A stretch of 54,656 nucleotides of DNA, taken from positions 1 to 54,656 of the forward strand of contig CACYIC010000005.1 of assembly GCA_902774325.1 (NCBI GenBank), in the 5' to 3' direction. Each line of letters begins with the position of its first letter. Position 1 is the first letter of the stretch. The stretch is from an uncultured Ruminococcus sp. Lineage in GTDB: Bacteria; Bacillota; Clostridia; Oscillospirales; Acutalibacteraceae. Position numbers and translations under genes: made by a program. The notes under the pieces are model-generated. The model had not been told where the DNA came from and ran no database searches. It saw nothing but the letters and a program-made list of their open reading frames with translations. Positions 16,801 through 22,858 of the stretch are shown here, one piece after another.

Positions 16801-17097
16801 CTGATTCATTTCTGAATCGTAAAGATAGCCCACGGTGTCGACGCTTCCCGTTGAATAGAAGATGTATTCGCAGGTCTTGCTCGGGACAAAGCTGTGGTAA
16901 TTGTCCTCGCCGGACGACGAAACCTCAACGGGCGTTCCCACCGTAAGCTCGGGATAGCCGCCCCCGGACTCCGATCCGGAGAGGTCTGCCGCGACCGTCT
17001 GTTCTGTCTCCGCCGCGTAGCTCTGAAGCGTTCCGAGCGGGACAAGACCGCAGAGCATCAGAACCGAGAGCAAAACGGAGATGGTTTTTTTCAGCAT
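10900..17097 (-). CDS. very large secreted repeat protein (PPC-like and BIG_2 Ig-like modules) with C-terminal dockerin
   Basis: This 2065-residue exported protein starts at the ATG at 17097, which sits 7 bases after AGGAGG; an ATG 6 bases upstream is too close to it. It has a signal peptide (LKKTISVLLSVLMLCGLVP, cut near AYA). Residues about 40-1270 alternate beta-sandwich modules resembling bacterial pre-peptidase C-terminal domains (CEYIFYSTGSVDTVGYLYD) with about six BIG_2 domains (WSSSNASVVSVDDSG type). A second repeat type with aromatic-acidic patches follows. From about 1991 there is a type I dockerin: loop 1 DVDGNGIVDIRD is intact, loop 2 has lost most Ca2+ ligands. No catalytic domain is recognised. 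It may be a cellulosome- or surface-attached structural or binding protein. Confidence 0.9.
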   Translation of the reverse strand: MLKKTISVLLSVLMLCGLVPLGTLQSYAAETEQTVAADLSGSESGGGYPELTVGTPVEVSSSGEDNYHSFVPSKTCEYIFYSTGSVDTVGYLYDSEMNQVGYDDDSGSGNNFRIAKTLTAGVTYTLKTYLYSHRSGSYTLNVERHGPADSIELLPGDTMKGFVRGTGTLSVNYIPEGSVEETVSWSSSNASVVSVDDSGVMTYNAVGTAVITAELPSGPSAQCTVTVEAIPSISTSSPKTAQLSPTAPYAIYKYSPGTTGAYSFTAESSETVYLALLDSSMNELEHQIKGGDPEIEYEPTTPDPNESPDATVSRWLTKGSVNYVLARFSKNVSGSVNLSVKRLPAASSMTITQGEQLEGFKNSTIKLSASFAPESAYQEKAEWSSSDSNIVSVDSSGAARLLSIGTAVITAVSESGLTASCEITVNAYPLLTVGTPTEVTTSGEEVFHRFIAGNTCEYTFYSTGNVDTVGYLYDADMNEIGYNDDGGSGNNFKIKKTLTKGVEYTLKSYLYSHRSGSYALNVEYNGPAQSIAVLPGSTMKGYKGGTCALSVSFLPAGASAEDISWSSSNTSVVTVDESGIMTYKATGTATVTASTAGGLTAQCAVTVAAIPSIALDTDKTESLEPLSPYMIYKFVPDDNARYVFTAKSAEDVRLTLFDSSMNELETQTKGGGIIPEEQQYLNISRRLNKGKTYYIRAEFTRSVSGSVTLRVSKLPHAESVRIEGKDFTGMEDDELSLSVSFAPKGSEVEAVTWTSSDTNVATVSTDGLVSLHAPGTAVISVVSEFGLTDSVTVTSLAYERIRPGDRKIVYTSYEKNSGIFKFVPDETRFYAFYSAGSSDLDSTLLDSEKNVINSCYDKPMEIVSELTAGQTYYISASLVDHNGVDAFGISLIACPDAEKLTLASGNAVKGYPGETVDIEASFLPRFALSEEITWTSKDPSVAAVDEEGRVTFVSAGSTTITATSEKGLKAECAAVTKPYTDLSAGETKTAEIEVGEGYTLFRLAPAEDAYMVLQSVSDEDTCAILYDSEMQWLANNDDGGEGQNFRITRLLNAGQIYYLKAYYYSSRLTGSIPVSATAIPFADSMTLRQGSAVTAMMHGRIEFIADISPEDSYEEGVTWSSSAPDIVSINDEGTASCNALGSAVITAVSERGLNASCTVTVIGNPTLTIGETRNCKFSYAGQEIVYAINFPEEYAYSFSTSSDIPVAISVYDENRSSVNSVSGSTVNRLKTMLEAGKTYYVAFKADGEDYSGSCTLTSQKEEYVTGVTIVSTPTKNSYVRGYVEGYIQYDGLTVDVSWSDGVVYRWTVGQDPNIRDERISSVLYTTTIYPSQTKTYSVSVRCGGKSASYSINQISNPVSSIEVISGSVTVEDYTDGSMATRYDSEKGHDVDYFRYNYDYPSHVMVRIHMNDGTAVDARVGSLVDGYPVTISDTQSSSPWVRGGENSLTAVYLGKRASIPVTVLDNNVASVKAVGRFSSSLIENLDGIEDERKVTDLYGTHEETFFRYDLDSLGQIPVCIKMKDGTVIYAMTGEYVDGYEVLLSADQYENPFTVGSSNEVTVSYRGKSDTALATVSGVEGIELVSATEKKYVQNGEGNFGTSAWGEAYFRYDDGRSSGELCDEADYEGVDYDFDDFNDAVIRICYSDGTSRTAHVGESVDGHLVTFRDYQPLDPWTVGGNNLVTIEYARRTTAMNVEVVPSPVKSMTLNTAPTGLYVFDDAVYGGSEYFSPTNLDGLSFTVTYLDNTTKTFTSDDIRDGRIDGSKFRLRVSLPQKIGLNKVTFEYLGHSFDYNVRVAATSFESIEVLELPTNSTYSYYYEPNWLGMKLRFNKKDGSSTVITVKDSNIVYGYSEDYGFFVGVRIFAGSYAIFTDYYEKRGGYSRSFAVRYADLITPIEGMTLQSESYVRSVRIKDFLLTGENMLIKTLRYDGTTEDIRLTNIKDVRRTKTGNYVRALTDKGLLGVKITDPEYRSIAGFDVGVFGRGVQCAVYGDVDGNGIVDIRDVTMIQKHLARISDIPANRLAAAKVMNGKSLTIIDATAVQKKIASLIDEFPVERNFALPEYES

Positions 17098-17448
17098 AAA
17101 CATTCCTCCTGTTAATATTTTTAAGGAATACGCTTTTGCCGCGCACCCCTATGCTTTTGAAAAAAGCCCGAATACGGGGATTTGATTCGCCGCCTTGACC
17201 GAATCGACAGCGCGCCTGATTTGATGATACTATTATAGCACAGCTATCATGAAATTTGGTTTAAAACGTATCATTTTTTTATCGGCGAAATCACAGAATA
17301 TTGCTCCGGATAATTGTGCATAATAGACAACGAATCCCAATATCACAGCAACGCAAAGGGAGCGCGTCAACCATATTTCCAATGTGGAATTTTCCCGCAT
17401 CATAAGCGCGCTTGGAGGCTGTCGGCCGCCGGCTTTGACGATCAAAAA
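17098..17448. other. intergenic region upstream of the dockerin protein gene
   Basis: It contains the ribosome binding site and leader (about 127 nt) of the dockerin gene and its promoter at 17232-17240. A 70-codon minus-strand frame (17233-17445) lacks a ribosome binding site and overlaps that promoter; I do not accept it. Nothing else is recognised. Confidence 0.4.
17232..17240 (-). promoter_or_regulatory. extended -10 promoter of the dockerin protein gene
   Basis: On the minus strand TGCTATAAT (17240-17232) is an extended -10. No good -35 is seen. Confidence 0.45.
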
Positions 17449-17479
17449 ATCCCCCTCACAAAAACCTTGCGAGGGGGAT
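17449..17479 (-). terminator. terminator of the acetyltransferase gene
   Basis: ATCCCCCTC (17449-17457) pairs perfectly with GAGGGGGAT (17471-17479). On the minus strand it is followed by a run of T. Confidence 0.8.
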
Positions 17480-17502
17480 AACGAGGGAGATAGTTTAAAA
17501 AT

Positions 17503-17979
17503 TCACAATACTTTTTCCATGCAGATCCTCTGAGGCACAAGCCCCATCGCCTCATAGAATTTCATAGCCGTCGGGTTGCACGTCCAGACGTTCAGCGTCA
17601 GGTTGTAGAAGCCCTGCTTCTCGGCGTAGGCTGCGACATGGTCGTAGAGGGCTTTTCCGACGTGCCTGCCCCTTGAAGCACTGTCAACGCAGATATCGTC
17701 GATATACAGCGTCCTGATATCCGTCAGCACTGAGCTGCCGAGCTGCTGCCTGTGGACGCAGAAGGCGTGACCCAGAGGGACGTCGTTTTCATCCACGCAG
17801 ACAAATACAGGAGTCTCCTCATTTTTCAGCAGCTCCCTGAGCTCGTCCTCGCTGTATTTCGTCGCGGGTCCCTTGAAAATATCGGGACGCCCGAGGTGAT
17901 GGACCATATCGACCTGCACGAGCAAATCCATGATCCTCGGTATATCCTTTTCCTCCGCTTTTCTGACGGTCATTTCCAT
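17503..17979 (-). CDS. GNAT-family N-acetyltransferase
   Basis: The 158-residue protein begins MEMTVRKAEEKDIPRIMDLL. The GNAT fold is visible: beta1-alpha1 at the N-terminus, the acetyl-CoA-binding motif A region ICVDSASRGRHVGKALYDHV (about 97-116), and motif B near NLTLNVWTCNPTAMKFYEAMG. The ATG at 17979 is chosen because GGGAAGG lies 6 bases upstream; ATGs at 17985 and 17973 are close alternatives. The substrate is unknown. It is monocistronic with its own terminator. Confidence 0.85.
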   Translation of the reverse strand: MEMTVRKAEEKDIPRIMDLLVQVDMVHHLGRPDIFKGPATKYSEDELRELLKNEETPVFVCVDENDVPLGHAFCVHRQQLGSSVLTDIRTLYIDDICVDSASRGRHVGKALYDHVAAYAEKQGFYNLTLNVWTCNPTAMKFYEAMGLVPQRICMEKVL

Positions 17980-18144
17980 TTTCATCCTTCCCTTTCTCAG
18001 ACGCGCCCTCCGCTCCGGGAACGAGCCGCGCCGCATTTTAAAAGCCGCAAAACGATTATATCACAAAGCCGCGAATAAGGCAACAAAAAACGCCGCGCAA
18101 AGCATTAAGCGGCGCCGAAAAAAATATTTTGATTTTAAATAATC

Positions 18145-18177
18145 TTTAAGCATTTTTTAACCTTGGCGGTGTATTAT
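18145..18177 (+). promoter_or_regulatory. tandem-repeat (response-regulator-type) promoter of the 18207 lipoprotein gene
   Basis: TTTAAGC (18145-18151) and TTTAACC (18156-18162) are direct repeats 11 bp apart. A 9-bp spacer (TTGGCGGTG) follows, then TATTAT (18172-18177) as -10. There is no -35 box; the second repeat occupies that position. The layout is base-for-base the same as at 29122-29154. Repeats of about one helical turn in place of a -35 are typical of OmpR/PhoB-family activators. Confidence 0.6.
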
Positions 18178-18206
18178 ACAGACAAATCAAAAAGGAGGTA
18201 TTCATT

Positions 18207-19652
18207 ATGAAATTCAAAATCAGTAAAACCTATATCATTCTCATCTCCTTGCTGACGGCGGTCGCGGTAACGCTCTCGATCAGCGGCTGCGGCAACAGCC
18301 AGAGCCCGACCGACCCGACGACAGAGGCGGCGACAACCGCCGCGATAGAAACGACCTCAGCCGAGGAGGGCACGACTGCTCCCGAAACGACCGCCGCTCC
18401 CGCGTCAAAGCGGCTCTACGAGAGCGATATCACCGTCAATGAAACCATCGACAACAGCGAGGACGGCGGTCACGCCATAACCGCCGATGGCGAAAGCGCG
18501 GACTACAGCAACGTACTCGTCACCAAAACAGGCGATTCTCAGGGCGACGAAGCGGACTTCTACGGAGAAAACGCGGCAATATTCGCGACCAACGGCGGCA
18601 CGCTCAACCTCAGCAGCATTGTGGTCAAGACCGACGGCACGCACGCCAACGGCGTATTCAGCTACGGCGAGGGAACTACGGTAAATATTTCCGACTCCTA
18701 CATCAAAACAACGGGCAACTGCTCAGGCGGTCTGATGACAACGGGCGGCGGCACGATGAACGCCGACAACCTCACCATCGAAACCTCGGGCAACTCCTCG
18801 GCGGCAATACGCTCCGACAGGGGCGGCGGCACCGTCAACGTCAACGGCGGCTATTATGAAACGAGCGGCACGGGCTCTCCCGTGGTCTACTCGACCGCCG
18901 ACATCACCGTGAGCGACGCGGAGATGGTATCCACAGCGTCAGAGGGCGTTGTGGTCGAGGGCAAAAACTCCGTAACCCTCAACAACGTCACTCTCACCGC
19001 CGACAACAACAAGAGGAACAGCGACAAGTCCTCCACCTACAAGGCGGTAATGATCTATCAGTCGATGTCCGGCGACGCGGCGCAGGGGCTATCCTCGTTC
19101 ACGATGAACGGCGGCAGCCTCGTCAATAAAAACGGAGATGTTTTCTTCGTAAACAACACCGCCACTGAAATCAGCCTCAACAACGCCTCGATCACCAACG
19201 AGGGCGACGGATATTTCCTCAGAGCAGCCGCGGCAGGCTGGGGCAAGGAGGGCTCAAACGGCGGTCAGGTCAATCTCACCGCCGAAAACCAGACCATCAA
19301 CGGCGATATGCTTGCAGACAGCATTTCGACCCTGAATCTGTATCTCAAGAGCAACTCAACGTTCACCGGAGCTATCAACTCCGACGGCGAGGCGGGCAGC
19401 GTATATGTTGAGCTCGAGAGTGGCTCGACCTGGACTCTCACAGCCGATTCCTACATCTCCTCGCTGACCTGCGACGCGAGCGCCGTCAAGCTGAACGGCC
19501 ACAAGCTCTACGTCGACGGCAAGGAGTACACCGAGGGCACAGCCTCTCAGGGCACGGCTATCGAGATCTCGGTATCATCCTCCGACGGCGGTCATGAGGC
19601 GCCGCCCGACGGCGACAAGCCCGACGGCGAACCCCCCGCCAAGCCCGACTGA
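18207..19652 (+). CDS. beta-helix lipoprotein, adhesin- or carbohydrate-binding-like
   Basis: The 481-residue protein starts at an ATG after AAAGGAGGTATTCATT. It has a lipoprotein signal with lipobox ISGC, then a Thr/Glu/Ala-rich linker (about 32-68). About 350 residues of short Asn/Gly-rich rungs follow (for example GGTLNLSSIVVKTDG, GGTMNADNLTIETSG), which predict a right-handed parallel beta-helix. The C-terminus is a Pro/Asp/Gly tail. Such proteins bind or cleave polysaccharides, or act as adhesins; no catalytic residues are identified. It shares its promoter architecture with the beta-helix lipoprotein at 29200, so the two are probably co-regulated. Confidence 0.85.
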   Translation: MKFKISKTYIILISLLTAVAVTLSISGCGNSQSPTDPTTEAATTAAIETTSAEEGTTAPETTAAPASKRLYESDITVNETIDNSEDGGHAITADGESADYSNVLVTKTGDSQGDEADFYGENAAIFATNGGTLNLSSIVVKTDGTHANGVFSYGEGTTVNISDSYIKTTGNCSGGLMTTGGGTMNADNLTIETSGNSSAAIRSDRGGGTVNVNGGYYETSGTGSPVVYSTADITVSDAEMVSTASEGVVVEGKNSVTLNNVTLTADNNKRNSDKSSTYKAVMIYQSMSGDAAQGLSSFTMNGGSLVNKNGDVFFVNNTATEISLNNASITNEGDGYFLRAAAAGWGKEGSNGGQVNLTAENQTINGDMLADSISTLNLYLKSNSTFTGAINSDGEAGSVYVELESGSTWTLTADSYISSLTCDASAVKLNGHKLYVDGKEYTEGTASQGTAIEISVSSSDGGHEAPPDGDKPDGEPPAKPD

Positions 19653-19730
19653 TATCCCGTAAGCGGTTATTTTCGGAAGCCCTTCCCTTTATTTAAAAAT
19701 ATTCGTTTCAATTGAAAAGCCAATACTCAT

Positions 19731-19762
19731 GCCCCTCATTGAGCATCAGTTCAATGAGGGGC
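19731..19762. terminator. perfect 12-bp hairpin after the beta-helix lipoprotein
   Basis: GCCCCTCATTGA (19731-19742) pairs perfectly with TCAATGAGGGGC (19751-19762). No T-run follows, so it may protect the mRNA 3' end or be a repeat element rather than a strict terminator. Confidence 0.45.
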
Positions 19763-19813
19763 GGTCGCCTCGGGTGAGCTCAAGCGCGAAGGCAACGGAA
19801 AGAGCACTTGCTG

Positions 19814-19975
19814 TTACAGGATATTATCGTAATAGCCTTGTTTCTTCCTGTCATACGCTTTCTTGCTCTTTTCCACCCTTGTGACGGGCTTTACGCCGTT
19901 CCAGCTCCCGCGCTGTTTGGCGTTATAGTCGCGCCGGGCTTTCTTGCTTTGTTTTTCAAGCGGAATCATTTTCAT
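19814..19975 (-). CDS. small basic conserved-looking protein (53 residues)
   Basis: An ATG at 19975 follows GAGGTGATAAAA. The peptide begins MKMIPLEKQSKKARRDYNAK and continues with GSWNGVKPVTR; it is strongly basic (about one third Lys/Arg). Its pattern resembles small phage- or element-linked proteins of clostridia, which I recognise only loosely. It diverges from the XRE regulator at 20098. A + strand frame over the same bases has no ribosome binding site and unlikely composition. Function unknown. Confidence 0.7.
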   Translation of the reverse strand: MKMIPLEKQSKKARRDYNAKQRGSWNGVKPVTRVEKSKKAYDRKKQGYYDNIL

Positions 19976-20003
19976 TTTTATCACCTCATTTTCTCAAAAG
20001 CTA

Positions 20004-20031
20004 TTGACTAATTTTCAAACCGTGCTAAAAT
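20004..20031 (+). promoter_or_regulatory. promoter of the XRE regulator gene
   Basis: TTGACT (20004-20009), 16-bp spacer, TAAAAT (20026-20031), upstream of the ATG at 20098. Confidence 0.5.
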
Positions 20032-20097
20032 AATATCAGTCCCAAAAATCAACCTCACTACATCTTTTCAGATTCTTTGATGTAAGGAGGAATTAAC

Positions 20098-20514
20098 ATG
20101 ACACAAGTAATGTTCCCGACCATTGACCTCAAGGCAACGGGAGAAAACATCATTCGTCTGCGAAAAGCCAACGGATTCACCGTCCGCGAGCTTCAGCATT
20201 ATTTTGGGTTCGAGGAGCCGCAGGCTATCTACAAATGGCAGCAGGGCAAATCCCTGCCGTCGGTCGATAACCTCTTTGCCCTCAGCCGACTGTTCGGGGT
20301 TTCGATGAACGAAATCCTAGTGCAGTCACAACTCAATCTTATTAACAACGGGCAGTCCGACGACTGCCCGTTTCATTTTTTGTATTTATTCACGTTGCCC
20401 GAAAAGCACCCGGCGACACACAAAATCACAAAGCTTCCAATCCATTTCGCGGCTTTTCCCTGTTGCATAAATGCACGGCAAAAGCCGCTGATTTTTATAA
20501 ACTGCTCTATCTGA
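20098..20514 (+). CDS. XRE-family helix-turn-helix regulator with altered C-terminus
   Basis: The 138-residue frame starts at an ATG after GGAGGAATTAAC. Residues about 14-76 are a clear XRE domain (ENIIRLRKANGFTVRELQHY, then YKWQQGKSLPSVDNLFALSR). The last 55 residues look unlike a protein domain, and a strong intrinsic terminator (20347-20372 plus T-run) lies inside the frame, after about codon 83. The gene may once have ended near there, with the stop codon lost by a small mutation. Most transcripts would then stop inside the frame. Confidence 0.75.
   Translation: MTQVMFPTIDLKATGENIIRLRKANGFTVRELQHYFGFEEPQAIYKWQQGKSLPSVDNLFALSRLFGVSMNEILVQSQLNLINNGQSDDCPFHFLYLFTLPEKHPATHKITKLPIHFAAFPCCINARQKPLIFINCSI
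20347..20372 (+). terminator. terminator inside the XRE reading frame
   Basis: AACGGGCAGTC (20347-20357) pairs perfectly with GACTGCCCGTT (20362-20372), followed by TCATTTTTT. Confidence 0.75.
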
Positions 20515-20766
20515 GTGAAACGGTTGGTTAGTTAGCGTGTGACAAATTGGCGAAGGTCGTGTTTCGCAAGAACGAATAGCGCTTGGAAAAGCGAAACTAT
20601 TAAAAGGTTATTGTTACCTCCGGTCAGAATTACACCGACATTCTATGATCAGCCTTATCAGCTTTTGTAAAAAGAAAAAATATGCAGCCTTACAGTTCAT
20701 CTGCACCTGAACCGATCTTCCGTTTCGGACCCTGTGTGTCTGCGGGTGCTTTCCGGGCATTTAATC

Positions 20767-21396
20767 TTACTTTGCGGTGAATTTCTCAAACACCTCGTCA
20801 AAGCTGTCGTTGACGTCAAATTCAGGCTGATAATCAACCTCATAATTGATCATGCAGCGGTCGATCTCCGACGAAGCGCTGTCGGCTCTTTCGCTGAGCT
20901 GAGCGGCGTATTTGCGGACGGTGTTGCGGTTGAAATTTATCGTCGTCACGCGCTCCACGTCGCACTTGTAGGCTACCTGATTGCCCTCGTTGTTGAAGCG
21001 GTAACCGACGCCTCCGTTTGTTTCGGTAACCTCCTTGCTCTTGATACGCGCCATGCGGCGAAAGGTCTCCGACAGTCTTTGACGGTAACGGTTCAGACTG
21101 ACCTCGCCGTCCAGGTCGAGCGGCAGACCGCGCTTGGCTTTGTTGATCGCTTCGGACAGCTTTTCCCGCTGATCAAGCAGATACACCGCAAACTCGATCA
21201 TCTCGTTGAGCTGACGGTAGTACTCCGTATCGGGAATGATCGTCACGGTCTCGTTCTCCGCGTCGGGATTCGCCTTCTTGTAAAGATAGGTGCGCTTGGT
21301 CAGGGTCACGCTATCCTCGTCGTCAAGGATATTTTCCGTGTCCATAATCAGCGATTCAAGCTTATTCTGGAATCTAAACGCCTCTTTCAAATTCAT
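20767..21396 (-). CDS. hypothetical protein, helical/coiled coil
   Basis: The 209-residue protein begins MNLKEAFRFQNKLESLI, with an ATG after GAAGGAGTGATAGAT; the upstream part of the frame lacks a ribosome binding site. It has no signal peptide or membrane segment. It is rich in Glu, Arg and Asn with long helices: residues about 2-25, a middle segment ending LLDQREKLSEAINKAKRG, and a C-terminal helix. A strand-rich stretch lies between. It gives the impression of a small cytoplasmic scaffold or regulatory protein. I do not recognise a family with confidence. Confidence 0.7.
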   Translation of the reverse strand: MNLKEAFRFQNKLESLIMDTENILDDEDSVTLTKRTYLYKKANPDAENETVTIIPDTEYYRQLNEMIEFAVYLLDQREKLSEAINKAKRGLPLDLDGEVSLNRYRQRLSETFRRMARIKSKEVTETNGGVGYRFNNEGNQVAYKCDVERVTTINFNRNTVRKYAAQLSERADSASSEIDRCMINYEVDYQPEFDVNDSFDEVFEKFTAK

Positions 21397-21536
21397 ATCT
21401 ATCACTCCTTCGTTTTTGTTGACTCCATTGTAACTCATCATCAAAGGATTGTCATTAAACCTATGGTTTAATGCAAGGATGCATTCTTCAAACTCTTTTC
21501 AAAATACTTTTATGACTTGTGGGATCGACAGCAAAA

Positions 21537-21575
21537 CAGGCTCGGTGCATTTTCTGTTGCGCCGAGCCTGTTTTT
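21537..21575 (+). repeat. hairpin repeat copy 1 (terminator-like)
   Basis: CAGGCTCGG (21537-21545) pairs with CCGAGCCTG (21562-21570), followed by five T. The loop, the T-run and the bases after it are nearly the same as at 24102-24137. No + strand gene ends just upstream of this copy, so it is either a stranded terminator or a dispersed element. Confidence 0.6.
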
Positions 21576-21620
21576 CGTTGTATTTTTTGTGATCTGACTA
21601 ACCAAAAACAAAACTTCCGC

Positions 21621-21649
21621 TTGACAGGCTAATAAATATTAGCTACAAT
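21621..21649 (+). promoter_or_regulatory. promoter with palindromic operator for the VOC/yjdF genes
   Basis: TTGACA (21621-21626), 17-bp spacer, TACAAT (21644-21649). The spacer holds an inverted repeat, GCTAAT...ATTAGC (21628-21643), positioned for a repressor to block the promoter. The start would be near 21656, too close to the gene for a riboswitch. Confidence 0.65.
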
Positions 21650-21715
21650 GAAACTAACGATTATTTGTCCGCCGATTTGGAAGATTATTTGATAGAATAA
21701 AAACGGAGGTAAGCT

Positions 21716-22135
21716 ATGCAATTAGACGGTTTCGGAATACTCGTAAATGATATGGGTAAAATGATACGCTTTTACAGGGATGTGCTCGGCTTTGAGATCA
21801 AAGAGGCTGAGGACACGAAAAACGTGTATCTTGTCAAGGACGGGACGCTGTTCCTGCTCTACGGCAGAAAAGACTTTGAAAAAATGACAAACCGAAAATA
21901 CAATTATACGAGCGGTTTGAACGGTCATTTTGAGCTGGCGCTTTATGTCGATACGTTTGAGGAAGTCGACGCTTCCTTCAAAGCGGCTGTTGAAAACGGC
22001 GCCGTACCCGTGATGGAAGCGACGACCGAGCCTTGGGGTCAGCGCACCTGTTATATCGCCGACCCGGAGGGCAATCTTATAGAGATCGGCTCCTGGGATA
22101 AGCCGTATGAAATAAAAGACCAAAATGGCGCTTGA
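21716..22135 (+). CDS. VOC-superfamily (glyoxalase/bleomycin-resistance-like) protein
   Basis: The 139-residue protein starts at an ATG after GGAGGTAAGCT. It has two beta-alpha-beta-beta-beta repeats, starting GFGILVNDMGKMIRFYRDVLG and, in the second half, HFELALYVDTFEEVD. The end YIADPEGNLIEIGSW carries the Glu metal-ligand position of VOC enzymes. Such proteins isomerise, cleave or bind small electrophiles or drugs. The stop codon overlaps the yjdF start, so the two are co-translated. The palindrome in the promoter suggests a dedicated repressor. Confidence 0.85.
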   Translation: MQLDGFGILVNDMGKMIRFYRDVLGFEIKEAEDTKNVYLVKDGTLFLLYGRKDFEKMTNRKYNYTSGLNGHFELALYVDTFEEVDASFKAAVENGAVPVMEATTEPWGQRTCYIADPEGNLIEIGSWDKPYEIKDQNGA

Positions 22136-22496
22136 ATCCAAGCTGACGATCTTTTTTGAAGAACCGTTCTGGGTGGGCGTATTCGAGGAGTTGGACGGCA
22201 AGAAACTCTCGGTATGCAGGGTGGTTTTCGGCGCGGAACCGACTGACGCGGAGATATATGCCTTTATCCTGAGATATTTCAATCACCTGCGATTCAGCCC
22301 TCCTGTCAAAACAGAGATCAAGCAAAAGGCGGATAACCCGAAACGCCGTCAGCGAAACGCGCATAAAGAGCTTGAAAAATCAGGCGTCGGCACCAAGTCG
22401 CAGCAGGCACTGCAAAAGCAATATGAGGAAAACAAGCTCGAACGTAAGCATCACTCCCGCGAGCAGAGAGAAGCAGAAAAGCAAGAATATGTTTAA
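22125..22496 (+). CDS. yjdF: YjdF family protein (DUF2992)
   Basis: The 123-residue protein starts at an ATG overlapping the VOC gene. The first 70 residues match the YjdF pattern: KLTIFFEEPFWVGVFEE, LSVCRVVFGAEPTDAEIYAF and LRFSP. The C-terminal half is a Lys/Glu/Gln-rich helix ending in REQREAEKQEYV. YjdF genes are best known from a riboswitch class that binds aza-aromatic compounds. No such leader is visible here, because the gene is translated in an operon with the VOC gene. Its molecular function is not established. Confidence 0.85.
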   Translation: MALESKLTIFFEEPFWVGVFEELDGKKLSVCRVVFGAEPTDAEIYAFILRYFNHLRFSPPVKTEIKQKADNPKRRQRNAHKELEKSGVGTKSQQALQKQYEENKLERKHHSREQREAEKQEYV

Positions 22497-22830
22497 GAGC
22501 AAAAGAAAGAGCATTGAAGAAATATGGAAAGGCGTTAAGATTCCGGGCGTGACCGATATTGTCAGGTTCGCTCCGAGCGCCTGTAATTCTCAGCCGTGGT
22601 ATGTAAAGAACGACGGTGAGATATCGGTTTACAGGTATAAGAAACCAGGCAAAAGAGGAGTCATGCCCGCCGACAAGGTCGTATTCTACAACCGCATTGA
22701 TATAGGCATTTTCATCTGCTTCATGGATATCTGCCTTGAACATTGCGATATCGGCTTCGAGAAAAAACTATATCCTGATGATGTCGAAGATAAAGAATTC
22801 GTACTGAATGCAGTGTATAGACTTGACTGA
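22489..22830 (+). pseudogene. nitroreductase remnant, C-terminal half only
   Basis: A frame beginning MFKSKRKSIEEIW overlaps the end of yjdF by 8 bp and covers about 113 residues. It matches the C-terminal half of two-lobed putative nitroreductases: ITDIVRFAPSACNSQPW-like residues followed by KKPGKRGVMPADKVVFYN and an ending NAVYRLD. The N-terminal flavin-binding half, usually about 110 residues, is absent and is replaced by yjdF. It is therefore a truncated gene or a deletion scar. Translation is still possible by coupling to yjdF. Confidence 0.65.
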
Positions 22831-22858
22831 CAAATCCCGGTTTGCGGAGGCATTTGAC

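Noticed and set aside
17233..17445. 70-codon minus-strand frame upstream of the dockerin gene
   Set aside because: It has no ribosome binding site, and it overlaps the likely dockerin promoter. It may be part of an intergenic repeat, but I cannot show that.
20734..21471. 245-codon + strand frame
   Set aside because: It is antisense to the better-supported 209-residue gene at 20767-21396 and has no ribosome binding site.
21656..21715. Riboswitch upstream of yjdF
   Set aside because: The leader before the VOC gene is only about 60 bases, and yjdF itself overlaps the VOC stop codon, so there is no room for the yjdF motif.
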